From Centropus unirufus (Eukaryota; Chordata; Aves; Cuculiformes; Centropidae): DNA of 64,000 bases. The DNA lies in contig VYZI01000021.1 of NCBI GenBank assembly GCA_013397695.1, forward strand, positions 320,566-384,565. Reading direction: 5' to 3'. Within the stretch, counting starts at the first letter, position 1. Every line of letters starts with the position of its first letter. The position numbers and the translations under genes are program-made. Below, piece after piece: positions 39,461 through 50,500 of this stretch. Below the pieces are notes generated by a model. The model worked only from the letters and a program-made list of their open reading frames with translations, did no database searches and was not told the DNA's origin.

Positions 39461-39696
39461 TGTTTTTTTTGTGCCCGCCGCAGCAGGGCTGGCCAAGCCG
39501 GGGGAGGGAAGCGATGGGAAGGGGAGGTCGCCCCCTCCTCTCCCTCTGTGTGTTTTTTTTGCAGGTGTGTCAATTTTAATTCTGCCCAGTAGGTGGGACT
39601 TGGTGACTTTCGCACCGTTTTTGTTATTTATTTATTTCCCCGGCTGCCTCCCGTTGCAATCCTCCGGAGCGGCGGGCGCAGGGCGGCCGGGCCAGC

Positions 39697-39726
39697 ATGC
39701 ATCCCCGCCCGCTGCCCCTGCCCTAG
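39697..39726 (+). other. Short upstream-ORF-like frame
   Basis: ATG to TAG in ten codons, translating as MHPRPLPLP, within the CpG island. It would act as an upstream ORF if this strand is transcribed as a 5' leader. Coding or regulatory use is inference. Confidence 0.15.
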
Positions 39727-39760
39727 CGGGAATTACAGCCTCTCCGAGCCAGCTGCCAGC

Positions 39761-39802
39761 ATGATTTCATCTGCTGGAGGATTTTTGCATCTGATCGCTT
39801 GA
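39761..39802 (+). other. Short upstream-ORF-like frame
   Basis: ATG to TGA in fourteen codons, translating as MISSAGGFLHLIA, 35 bases after the previous short frame and shortly before the poly-T run and the gap. The same caution applies: transcription direction is not shown. Confidence 0.15.
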
Positions 39803-39813
39803 GGTTTTTTGTT

Positions 39814-39831
39814 GTTTTTTTTTTTTTTTTT
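39814..39831 (+). repeat. Poly-T run bordering the gap
   Basis: Run of 18 T, then GTTTTTTATTATTATT directly against the N gap. Long homopolymers next to GC-rich DNA commonly break short-read assemblies. Confidence 0.85.
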
Positions 39832-39847
39832 GTTTTTTATTATTATT

Positions 39848-40328
39848 NNNNNNNNNNNNNNNNNNNNNNNNNNNNNNNNNNNNNNNNNNNNNNNNNNNNN
39901 NNNNNNNNNNNNNNNNNNNNNNNNNNNNNNNNNNNNNNNNNNNNNNNNNNNNNNNNNNNNNNNNNNNNNNNNNNNNNNNNNNNNNNNNNNNNNNNNNNNN
40001 NNNNNNNNNNNNNNNNNNNNNNNNNNNNNNNNNNNNNNNNNNNNNNNNNNNNNNNNNNNNNNNNNNNNNNNNNNNNNNNNNNNNNNNNNNNNNNNNNNNN
40101 NNNNNNNNNNNNNNNNNNNNNNNNNNNNNNNNNNNNNNNNNNNNNNNNNNNNNNNNNNNNNNNNNNNNNNNNNNNNNNNNNNNNNNNNNNNNNNNNNNNN
40201 NNNNNNNNNNNNNNNNNNNNNNNNNNNNNNNNNNNNNNNNNNNNNNNNNNNNNNNNNNNNNNNNNNNNNNNNNNNNNNNNNNNNNNNNNNNNNNNNNNNN
40301 NNNNNNNNNNNNNNNNNNNNNNNNNNNN
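39848..40328. other. Assembly gap of 481 N
   Basis: Unsequenced gap inside the CpG-rich island. The size is not a round default, so it is probably an insert-size estimate. Open frames that cross it (for example 39809-40492 plus) are artefacts of unknown bases. The missing DNA is probably GC-rich or homopolymeric and may contain the promoter core or first exon. Confidence 0.98.
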
Positions 40329-40373
40329 ACGCAGATCCGGCTTTCCCCCCTACCCCTAAGCCCCCCAACCCTC

Positions 40374-40398
40374 AAAAAAAAAAAAAAAAAAAAAAAAA
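40374..40398 (+). repeat. Poly-A run bordering the gap
   Basis: Run of 25 A preceded by C-rich sequence (CCCCCCTACCCC, CCCCCCAACCCTC). It resembles a retroposon tail, but the body on its left is only about 45 bases before the gap and is not recognised. Confidence 0.85.
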
Positions 40399-43300
40399 GC
40401 GACCAGCAACAGTTTGGCCAAGGCTTAGGAGGAATAAACTAAATGAGATTTGGTTCCTTAGCAGGAGAGAGAACAGCAGGCAAAGATGCTAAAGCTGCTG
40501 CTTCCTTTAACTGTTAACTGCAAGGGAGGGGGAGGGAATGCCACAGCCACATATGTACCCAAATTGGGCAAGAAAAGCAAGTTCTGAGCTTCTATTTCTT
40601 TTTCGAGACTTTAGATCCGATTAGAATGTCAATTTTTTTTCATTCCGGCAACAGAAAATGCTCCTTCCCTGCCCTGGCTGAGTGTATCTGGGGATCTGCT
40701 GTTTTGCCTTTTTAAGGGGAGGAAAAAAAAAAATAGGGCAGTGAGATGTCCCTTAATTAGCTTATTTAGCTTGCATTGTTATAATTTTGCAACTCGATGT
40801 GGTGCTGCGATAGGTTTTGTGTGTTTTCGTCTCGGGGTGGTGGCAAGAAGCATCGAAGCAGGGAGATATTTTTAGTTGAGCACTTTGCGTTTGTTTGCAT
40901 GCTTGTTTATCTGGAAAATCAACTTGAAGTTGCATTATCCTTGTTTGGAGAGGCAGTTAGGAAAGCCCGTGTTAATCTCATCGGTGTGGAGTCGAGAAAA
41001 GAATATATTTCCTTCTGAATCCATCATGCTCTCTGCGTGTGAGAAAAATAAAAAAAAGTCCTCATCACTTACAATCTCTGCTCTTTATTTTCCAGCACAT
41101 TTTTGGGTGAGATGAACTCTGAGCCATTTCATTATTCTAATGCTAATTGAAATGTGAGCATTTAGGGAAATGTAGCCCCCAGAGCAAGTTGCCAGTGGGA
41201 GTTGAGCAGGGAAGAGGTGGAATCCTTTATTCTGGCAGTTAAATGCAGCAAGGTTTTAAGTGAGTAATGGAGGGTTATTTATTTTTTTTCACCTCGATTG
41301 CACGGTTGCACGGTGGGAGAGGGCTTTGCTGGGTCTCTTCCCTACGCTGTCTGATTTGGTCATAGTGCAATTGCAGCAAAGCCATGGAAAAAAATTGCAG
41401 TGCCTCTTTTGCAGCTCTGCTTGTCACCTTTTCTGGGTAAAGACGATGGGAGCCGCTTCCTCTGCTTGCTTACAGGTTCATGCCATGCCCAAGCAGGTTT
41501 TCAGCAGGTACCACTGACCCTGAACCCCCAGCCCTGCCTTCCCCTTGCCAACAAACCTCTTCTGCAAACCCAGGAGGAATAGGGAAAGTAAAGGGGGAGA
41601 CTAATGCAATGCTTTCCTTCCAATTGCTCTGTATTTATCCCATGTCACGGTTCTGGAGTGTATTCTCTGCGATGCCAAAGGGATGTGAGTGATGCTGGAG
41701 AAGTCAGAGAAACTCGTGTTTTTTTTTTCCCTGTGCTTGCTGTTTGTTGTGGTTTGGTTTTAACCCTTTGGGGAGCAGGGAGCAGCAGGGAAGGCTGTGA
41801 AGGGTTTGGAAGCTGCCAGCGTAAGCGGGTGTGCATTGGCAGATGCACGCATATATCTGAACTGCTGCGAGAGGTAGTATTAACGTGGGTCCTTTGTGCC
41901 CAGAAAATGTCTTTACTGCTCTGAAACTGATAAATGCTGAAAAGCAGTCTGTGAAAAGGAGCAGGCAAAAAAAAAAATATAAAAAAAAAATCTCACAGCT
42001 CCAGAAACAGGGATGTTTGGTATTTTTTTGAAGAGGAGCTTCTCTTAAGTTGGGGAAGGAGAAGATGCCAGTGTTTGCTGGATGTTGTGTGCATCTCTGC
42101 TCCACACTAGGTAAAACACATACCCTTTCTCCCTGCATTGCTGCTGGCCCCATGCCTCCCTCCTTTGGCCCAGAGGGGTGAGGCACAGGACTGGGATGAA
42201 CCCCAAAATGCTGCGAGGTGCTGAAAGAGAGCATAAGTGAAAACTTTCCCTAGGGGTCTGTGCTTGCTGGGATGACAGCAGCGGTTTGTAGAGGATGCTT
42301 ATGGGAGCAGAAGGGTGGTCCGATTGCTGGGGCTGCTTCCTAGCAAAGGAGTCACTGTTGGGAGCCAGGATTGAAGCCATGTTCCTGCTCTTGTGTGGGA
42401 GGCACCAGGTCCTGAACCTTTCCAGGTTAATGTCAGGCCTCTCCTTGCCAGCCCCCACATCATGGGTGCAGGGGCGAGGAGTGCATTGAAGCCCAGCCTG
42501 GTCACCGCTGAATCACTCCCGGCATGCGGGTCTGATTCAGCTGGGCACTAAACAGCGCTTCCCCCTGCTTGCCAAGCTCACTGAGGGCTTGGCTTCGTTA
42601 GGCAGCTTGCCTCATTTGTGGGCAATGAGTGGGCAAAAGCACCTTCTCCATGGGGCTGCGGGAGAATAGGGGAGACTTAGCCCTGTTCCCATGGCCAGGG
42701 GATGTGATGTTCCATCTGGATGCTCCCCACAGGCCCTAGGGGAGGAGGTGGTCTTTGCTCTATTCTGCTGCTGGTGGAAAGGTGATGGGATGTGGGCCTT
42801 ACTCATGTCTGAATGATGAGCTCTGCTTGGCAATCTGAGGTTGGATCGTGCTGGAAAAAGGCTGCCAGAGCCCATTCAGGGGGCTGGAAAAAAAATTGGT
42901 GTGAGCTGGCTTGGTGAACTTGTCCATCTTACCCCATTGAGTCAGGGCAGAGGGCTCTCTGTGCCAGCCCACCTCAGGCATGGTGAGGGCCAAGCTATTA
43001 GGAACTTCGGGTTATTTCACATCTCGGTGGCTGATGAGAGCCCTGAGGCAAGGACAGGAGACACCCAGCCTGCAGCACTGCCCGTGGAGGTTAGCAGGGC
43101 GGGCCAAGCCCCATGGGTGCCTGCAGTGTGGTACCCCATCATCAAGCCTCCCATTGCACGCCTCGTATGGATGGCTTTTTCTCTGATTGCTGCTTCTGAT
43201 TTCCCACACAAACCACTTGTTTTTAGGGAGACCAGAGGGGCTGCTGTCAGGGCTGGGTGGCTCTTGCCCCAGCTGAGCTAGAGGGGATGGTGGCACACAA

Positions 43301-46300
43301 CCTTTGTGCAAATCCAGGCAGTATCAGGTTAATGGGGAAGCAGGGGAAGGGCAGCAGGCTCTTGCCCTGGCATGGAGGTTGGGTTGGCTGCTGTCTCTCT
43401 GCCTAGCCTGCCCAGAAATATATTCAGTTTTGGATCTCATCGCTTGGGATGTGGCTCTGCACAGAGATCCCTTTGAGAGCTGCTGAGGGGCCAGCTTGGA
43501 CCCCAGCTGAGATGATTCTGGTTTGGAGTCAGGCTGCTGGAGTTACCCTTTCGGATTTGGGAGTGAATGACCATGGAGCTGAGCTATGTTCATGCCATTG
43601 CTTTTGCTTGTGCAGCTGGGTGGCTTTTGTGTCCCTAGCTTGGTGTGACTTGTGGGAACGCTTAAGCTTCCCCTAACCCAGCTTACCCCTTGTGATGTGG
43701 GATTCAATCCTGTGCAAGACCTCCTTAAAAAGACCAGATGCACAGGGAGAACTTCAGTCCTTGGGGTGCTGCAGCACGAAGCCCCTTCTGCCACTCCGGG
43801 CAGCAGGATTGTTTGCCACTCTGGGACCCCCATGGCACTGGGGGGGTCCGGCTGGCTCATGGGGTGGCTGGGCTTGCCTGTGCTGCCACGTGTTGGGGTG
43901 ACAGTGGGTTCTGTGTGCTGGGGGTGGGCCGGGGAGTTACCCTTCTGGCAGCGTGGGCAGTGCCTGCGTGCGCTGGCATGGTGTGTGGGGAAGGACGGAC
44001 GGAGGAGTTTGCCATCTGGGCCTCCCTACTTCTCAGCTGTTGCTATGGCATTGCAGAGATGCTGCCAGGCAGGCAGTGGTGGCCTGCGTTTGTCACCCCT
44101 GGGCTCCCTTAAGGTATGGAGATGTCCCCAGTATTAAAGCCTTTCTCCCTTACCTCATTCTCCCCTGGCAAGGATGAGTTTCTCATGATAAAATGCCTCA
44201 ACAGGTGGGTTTGCAGGGTTTATTTATGCAGCTTGCGGCTGCCTTCAGCCGGGTGGGATGCATTCAGAGGAACTCAGGAGGGGGTAGGCTGTTGCAGAGC
44301 ACCATAGATCACAGGATTTTGAGGTCTTGCAGGTCCTGGGGGAAGCATCTTCTTCCCCGCCCCCAGCCATGGAAAAGAAGAGCAGCCCCATCCTCTCCTG
44401 CTGGGCTGTCCCACCAGCCCACAGTAGCATCCGCTGCATCCCGTGGGCCTGCCTGGGGGTGGGAGAGCCACGTCATTGCTGGGTGCTGTGTGGGGCGTGT
44501 GGCAGTGCAGCCCCCACTCGCTGTGCAGGAGCTTGGAGCACGTGATGTGGGGGAGAGTGAGGGGGTGCACTGAGTGGCAGCACCCCTTCACTGCCGGCGC
44601 TGTGAAAGGCAAGGCACCAGCGATGCCTATGTGTGCCTGCATCTGGGAAGGAGGGACAGAAGGGCAAGTGTCCTCCTGGAAGGACTGGAGGGAGCAGAAC
44701 TTGCTTTGGTGGCCCAGACAGTTGGGAAAGGGGCTCCCACGATGCTCAAGTTGGCAATTGCTCTTCTTCAGACAATAGCACAAACTTCCCCCCCTCTCTG
44801 TGAAACCGCCACAGCGTACCCTGTGTGCCTCCTGCTGCTGCTCTGGGGGCGAAGGTTCTGCATTTCCTAAGCCTCCCATCCTGCCATTCCTCCCAACTCC
44901 TGGTCCCAGAGGCTTTGGATGCTGCACAGCCCATTCAAAATGTTCCTAATTCAATCCAGCTTTTTTTTGCAGGGCTCTTTTATGCGAAGCGACTGTCCCG
45001 AAGCATGTTAGAAAGGGGGAGGCGGGTGCAGCATGAGGCTATGGGGACAACAGAGGGTGCAGAGATGTTTGTAACAAGATTTGATCTTGAAGCTCTATTG
45101 GCACCTGAAGCTGGGAGCACCAGTCCTGGTTGTTCTGTATCATCCCCCTTGCATCAGGGAATGAGGTCCATGGTGAGTGCTGCCCTGTGCACCAAAGTGG
45201 CTGAACTTGCAGGAGAGGCAGCCAGGGTTGGGTGTATCCTCTGGACTGGGTGTTGGCTCCTTGCCCTGCTCTTATGGCCTCTCTGACCAGTCCTGGGGGG
45301 AGGCACTTTCCTGGCCTGGGCAATGTCTGGGACCTCCAGTGCTTTTGCAGCCCTCCAGGTGACATGTGAGGGGAGAGAAGAAGGTGGATTTTCGAGGAGT
45401 CTGCTGTTGGAGCCAGGTCTCGGCTCTCCAGCAACGTCTGAGCCAATGCTGAGTAGAGGACATCAGGCACTGGAGGGTTACAACCCCACTTTGTCTGGCA
45501 CATGGGTTTTCTGCTGGGTTGAGTCACCTGTCTTTTCATGCCTCAGTCTGCTGGTGTCTCTGCCCACTCTGATTCCACGGGGGTCCCCAAGTGCTCCTCA
45601 GCCATGTCTGCATTGCCTACCTCTGCTGATGGCCCACACTGGGCGTTTCTTTGGGGAGGAGACAATTGTGGTGCCTGCCAAGACTTCCCAGGCTTTTTCT
45701 GAGCTGAGTGTGGGGTCTGAGTGGCTGCCTGGACAGGAGGAACTGGTGACCCAGCTGGTTTCAGGATGCATGTGGGATTTCCCCAGCCCTTATCTTTTGC
45801 AGGGTTTGGGAAGATCTAAGTCAGCTCTGCCTGTTGGCCTGTCTTCCTGGGCTTAGAGAGGTGAGATGGGGATGCTTTGGATGTAGGACAGGTATTTCAT
45901 GTAGGGCAGAAGCAGAGATAGAGGGGAAGAGACTGAGGAAGGACCTGCCTTGCTGGTACTTCTTGCTGGAGGGTTGGAGATGTATTATTTCTAACTAGGG
46001 GCTTTTGTAGAGCTCAGTTAAGTAAAGCTGTCTGGGTCTTCTCTACCCCATCAGCTTCCCCTTGTGAGTATGACACCTTCATGTGCTTTGGCATGAGTCT
46101 GCTCATTGTCTCCCAAAGGTCTGTGACTATCCATGCACCCAGCAAAGCAGGGCTCTTTCAGTGAACCCCAAGGATGTCCCAGGGGATCGCCCTTTTGGGG
46201 GAGCCCTTCAGGTAGGTTGTGCTTGGTGCTGCTGCCCAGGAATACTCTGGCATACTTTCTTGTCCTGCTCAATGCGATGTCTATGCTAGGTATTGCCCAT

Positions 46301-46482
46301 GAATTCATGGTTTTATTCGGTGCATTCCATTCAAGGGGGGCACAGTCAACCTCTGAGCTTGCCAGGCTTCTAAAAGTGAATGTTAATAATGCTTGTATCT
46401 TAGCATGTTATTTACTGGGCACAGCGCAACAGCTGGAATGTTGAGCTTTGAGTTTCTTGCGGGAAGGGGCTACGTGTGTTTT
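40399..46482. other. Non-coding stretch right of the island
   Basis: No exon recognised. The first 800 bases are AT-rich with homeodomain-like cores (CCTTAATTAGC at about 40751, TGCTAATTGAA at about 41141) and could be the start of a first intron with regulatory DNA. An A-rich tract lies at 41967-41990. GC-rich parts from 43.8 to 44.9 kb give long chance frames on both strands (up to 217 codons, 44274-44927 minus). Confidence 0.55.
41967..41990 (+). repeat. A-rich low-complexity tract
   Basis: A11, TAT, A10 low-complexity sequence in unique DNA. Confidence 0.75.
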
Positions 46483-46518
46483 CACAGAATCACCTAATCA
46501 TTTAGGTTTGAAAAGACA
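46483..46518 (-). mobile_element. CR1 LINE 3' terminal remnant
   Basis: The plus strand shows CACAGAATCACCTAATCATT followed by TAGGTTTGAAAAGACA. Its reverse complement is the end of CR1: the block encoding 'gtcttttccaacctaaatgatt' followed by ATTCTGTG-type terminal 8-mers. Only about 36 bases remain recognisable, so this is a severely truncated or decayed copy in opposite orientation to the one at 25.5 kb. Confidence 0.75.
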
Positions 46519-46599
46519 AAGGCTGTGTGGGTGCTTTCTTAAGCCGGAGCCTGTGGGCTCCCTCCAATTCTCTCGGTCTCCCCTCTGCACCCAGGGGTG

Positions 46600-47240
46600 C
46601 GCAGGGAACCCCTTGCTGAGTCGGGTGAGTGCCTTGTTCAGAAATCGCGGCTCGCGTGTGGTGCTTGGGTACGGCCGGCACTTTGTGCCCCGCGGGAAGA
46701 GGCGAGCACCATCCTTACTCACCATCCATGGTGCTCCAGGTCCCGGAGGGCACAGCGTGAGGAGCGGGAATACCCCCCGCATTCATCCCTCAGCTCTGCG
46801 AGGCGTTTTGCGTGGGAGCAGCTCCTCGAATGTGCCATAATCCCGTGCCTTACCAATGCCCTGCTCCTCCCTGGGGCAGCCGGAGCCTGGCTCATGTCCG
46901 GGCACCCTCAGCCCGGCTCCTCCTCTCCTCTCTCGCCGCCGTGTGAGGGTGCCTGTGCCGCTAGAGGGCAAGCGGCAGCCTGAGACAGCCGGGATGCGCT
47001 GGCACCGGCGCGGATGGAGCCGCTCGCCAGCCGGGGCTGGTCCAGAAAGGGTCAAGGCTCCTTTTCCTTGCTGTCACGCTGATGGATGCTACGCAGGAGC
47101 AAAGCTCGGGGGTATCCATGCTGCTATACTGCTCCCGGGCTCCCACGCGCTGCCCAGCTGGGCATCCCGGCCCCTGGGTGGGCACCCTGGCGCCTGGTGG
47201 GGTGCCCAGGGGGGTTTTCTCCCCCGTGCTGCCGCAGGAG
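46600..47240. promoter_or_regulatory. Second CpG-rich block
   Basis: CpG dinucleotides rise sharply (for example AAATCGCGGCTCGCGTGTGG near 46642, CCCCGCGGGAAGAGGCG near 46689, GGCACCGGCGCGGATGG near 47000). A 14-bp palindrome TGCCCAGCTGGGCA lies at 47151-47164 and a CTCF core at 46958-46970. This could be an alternative promoter, an insulator or an intragenic CpG island. No exon is recognised in the block, and the 90-137 codon frames here are on both strands. Confidence 0.45.
46958..46970 (+). promoter_or_regulatory. CTCF core motif
   Basis: CCGCTAGAGGGCA matches all 13 positions of the CTCF core consensus CCRSYAGRKGGCR. CTCF binds such sites through its central zinc fingers and anchors chromatin loops, with motif orientation mattering. 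The surrounding CpG richness is compatible with an insulator or promoter-proximal site. Occupancy in vivo is not shown by sequence. Confidence 0.6.
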
Positions 47241-47461
47241 GAGGAGGTTGGTGCACTGCCATGTGGTGATGGCTCTTTTCTCCAGACCCTCTGCAAATGG
47301 AGGCGGTTTGGCAGCTTTTTGGAAGGTGTTGACCCAACCAGGACAAGTGCTGTGGGGAGGTGTTTCTGGGTTATTTCGGGTTCTTGAGCAGGGAGGTGGG
47401 CTGCTGTCTGTGACCGGCTTTGGCTCGATGTGTTCTGCAAGCAAGCCTCGAACAGTTCTGC

Positions 47462-47503
47462 TCATTTTACCAATGGGGAAACTGAGGCACAGAGCATGAG
47501 GGG
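47462..47503 (+). repeat. Possible ancient SINE tail (MIR/CORE-like)
   Basis: CATTTTACCAATGGGGAAAC followed by TGAGGCACAGAGCATGAGGG closely follows the best-conserved MIR 3' block ('cattttacagatggggaaactgaggcacagagagg'). The stretch is short but this is the best of the several such matches in the window. Confidence 0.45.
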
Positions 47504-50500
47504 ATGGAGAGCCTCCAGCCCAGCCTCAACCAGGATTTAAGGAGAGGCCACACATGGAGGAGGGGCCAAACAAGGCTGCTCTATTGACCCTGTTGTACCT
47601 GGCCGCACTGAAAGATGTCAACAGAGAACTTCTTAAGGTAAAGGCAAGAAGTCAGAGTCTTTAGAGGCCTCTTGTTTAGGTCTAATGCTCTTCAGCTCCT
47701 CTGATTAACCCTCGGCTGCAGGGGTTGGATGAAAGTTAGAGGGCTAAAGAAGGCATGGGTCCTTCTCCAAGGAGGGAAGACTGGAAAGAGCCTAGTGTGA
47801 GATAGGACAAGTGAGTGATGATAGAAAGCTGGCCTTGATCCTGTAGCATCCTCCATGTGTGGCTCCTGTGAAGTATCTCATCCTCCCTAGCAGCTGGGCC
47901 AAAGATGGGCTGGTTATTTCCCCGCTGGCTATTGCTGTGTGCTGCCAGCATGGTGGAAGGGCTGTAGCACTCAGCAGTTCCACAACACAACAGCAAATGC
48001 GTCCCCAGCATTATGGCAGGGGTGGCTTTGGGGTGTGGAATGATGGACATGGGTTAGAACTGTGATATTTCTCAGCACCCGGGCCTATTTATGTGGAAAA
48101 AAGGAGATTAAAATATCTCTGTCTCCCCTTGGAAGGCTGCAGTGGAGTCACTGCCCAGCGCTCCTCCCTCAGCCCTGCCACATGTGCCCTTGTGCATTTC
48201 CATCCTCCGTTTACCACCCATTACCAGACCCCATGAGGTTGGGGGTCCTGCTCTGTCTGCATCTTTGTGAGGCCTGGCCTCTGCTAGCTTGTGAGTAGTA
48301 GCACCAGGAAAATATGTGCTGTATTTTTAGTTTGTTTTCATGTGTCATAACAGCTGGGGAGCCAACGAAGAAGCCAGAACCATGTGTGCAGCCAGGTTTC
48401 CTCCAGCGGCCACCCAATGCTCTGATGCAGGAGATAAGAGCCCTGCTACAGCCCTTTTACTACTCTGTGCTGGGCTCACTTGTGCCAGGGAGGGCACAGG
48501 GCACTTTTGCCTTTGCTGGCTGTCCCTGTGGGACTGGGAGGTAGGTAGAAACAGATGTAAGCCCTGTGAAGTCCACATCTTCCTGGATTGTACAAGCCTG
48601 TTCCTTAACTAGCTTTCCCTGAGCTCCCCCCTTAGGTGGTTCCCACTAGAAAATGTTAATGTGGAAATACTCAAACAGATGCTGGGAATCGGAGTGCTGT
48701 TGAGGACCCTGCATGCTCAGGATTTTGCCAGGATAAATTAGGATCACGAGTGATCAGCTGAGCCCCAGTGATACCAGGCCTTACTGACTCCTGACCCTGC
48801 TGGGACATGAAGCCACAGGGGGGAGCACCCGGGTGCCTTCAGCTGCTGACCTTCCTTCTCCTTCTGGAGCAGCTCTGGCCTCATCCCCCATCCCATGCTC
48901 TCCATGGAAATACTGTGCAGTACCCTGGCCTGGGAACTGGCTCTCTGGTCTGCGATCCAGCTGTGCAAAAACTCCCTTGGGCTGCTTGCCTTTGTCCTGG
49001 ACCACAGCCCCCCTGTCTGCTTCTGACCCCGGCAGGCAAGAGCATCTTGGGCATCCCTCATGTCCATCCTGTTACAGGTGGGATTGCCTTTGGGGAGTTC
49101 TGTGGTTTGTGTGGCTGGAAAGATCTCATGTCCCCCCCTACCTCCAACGTTTTCCCCCCATGAACGTGTTTCTGGAGTAATGGTGTTTTGTTTTGGTTGT
49201 TTCCTGCCTTGCCTATACTCTCCTAGCCAAAATACATCCCAGGAAATGTGAGCTGAAAGCCACTGAGTTGCTTGGTGGCTGCTGCTCAGCTGCCTGGGGA
49301 GCACGCAAAGTTCAGTGGGACACTGGGTCAATGATGTTGAGTGTTCTCAGCTCCCCAGCCTGCCAAGAACATCCCTGTCCTCCTGGGTCTCTCCCTGTGC
49401 CAGCTCAGAGAAGCTGAGTGTTACTGAGGACTGTTTCCTGGTTTGAGCTTCACGTGGGCTCTGGATACATCTGTCTGGCCATCCATCTTGCAGCCTGTGG
49501 GCAGAGTAGGACGGAGCTGTGTCAGCATCAGAGCAGCAGCCTTGTCCTCTACTGGCAAACGCTCTACCCCTTGTTTAAGATGGGGGTAGATAATAGAGAG
49601 TGTCCTTGGGAGCACCAAGGCAATACCAAGGGATACAACACAGGGATGCTGGCTAGACAAGGAGGGAGCCTGTGCAACAAGGAGCTCTGCAGGGCCTGGC
49701 AACCAGGGGGTTAATGGAAAGGTGCATGGTACAGCTGGAGTGGATTTAGGAGAGGCAGAGCTTGATGAGGCTGAAGAGGTATCCGGTGGGAGAGCTGAAG
49801 AGTGAGTATGGAGGGGTGAGGGAGGCAGGCAGTTGCACTGCCCCTGGAAAGATTCTGCGCAGCGGTTTTGGGAAGAGGATATCTGAAGCTGGGGTGCTTT
49901 CAGGTATGAAGCTGTATGGGCTGCCTCCCCTGACGCTGGGCAGCTGGGAGGGATGTGGGTGTCTGTAGCTGGTCCCTGCAGCAGCTCTGGCTGCCTGCTC
50001 TGTGGTGGGCTGCAGTGATTTGTGTTGGTGCCTGTCTTTGTGTGTCCCCCCAGCATTTTGTGGGTTGATCCCGTGGCCCTTGGTTGTAGCTGAGATCCCA
50101 TCTCGGGGCCAGGAGGCGCTGCATCCTCCTCTCTGTGCCTTTCCTTGAGGTCTTAATGGCTGAAGTCTCTGATATTCCCAGCCTGAGCTATGCCTGGTGT
50201 TGCTTTGCGTTGCAGATAAGCTCTCCCTTCCCGGAGGGATGGGAGTGGGATCCTCAGGCTTTGTCCCAGGCTTGTTCTCTGGTGTGCTCTGGGCTGCCCT
50301 GAATCTGGGGGAAGGATCTTTGCCTTCCAAAAGGCATTGGTAGCGTAGATTTATTTATTCAGAGATTTAATTAGCATCTTTAAATATTAAATAGTAAACA
50401 AACTGTCTAGCGGGATCAACATTTACAAACAGGGATTTCTTAATTTTTTTTCCCCCTCTCTGGGACATGCGCTTGTATTTTAAGTGTTTGGGGAGGAGCT

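Larger units (their letters stand above)
38650..40400. promoter_or_regulatory. CpG-rich promoter-like island, gapped
   Basis: From about 38650 the sequence becomes CpG-rich and strongly strand-asymmetric, with Sp/KLF-type GC boxes (GGGCGTGGGG at 38928-38937, GGCGGGGCTGGGG at about 39290, GCAGGGCGGCCGGG at about 39678), long polypyrimidine tracts and G-rich runs. Birds mark most housekeeping and developmental promoters with such islands, so this is the best candidate gene start in the window. Two short ATG-stop frames (39697-39726 and 39761-39802) lie just before the gap and would be upstream ORFs if transcription is rightward. The first exon may lie in the gap or outside it. Gene identity and strand are unknown. 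A long minus-strand frame (38734-39276) overlaps the T/A-rich runs and has no family features. Confidence 0.55.

Noticed and set aside
39288..39764. 158-codon frame in the CpG island as a first coding exon
   Set aside because: Serine, proline and glycine low-complexity from TCC and GC-rich tracts; no signal peptide or known N-terminus, and it ends before the gap.
40330..40398. A25 tail as a processed pseudogene or retroposon end
   Set aside because: Only about 45 bases precede it before the gap and they resemble nothing known; no target-site duplication can be tested.
39733..40492. Open frames of 186-227 codons across 39848-40328
   Set aside because: They are open only because unknown bases were translated as X.
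44303..44345. GATCACAGGATTTTGAGGTC as a CR1 end
   Set aside because: It resembles the start of a minus-strand CR1 end only for about ten bases and then diverges.
44274..44927. 217-codon open frame on the minus strand
   Set aside because: GC-rich stretch with long frames on both strands; low-complexity, family-free protein.
49421..50101. 226-codon open frame on the minus strand
   Set aside because: No domain, motif or start context; it overlaps a 194-codon frame in another minus-strand frame and plus-strand frames. Expected by chance in 64 kb of this composition.
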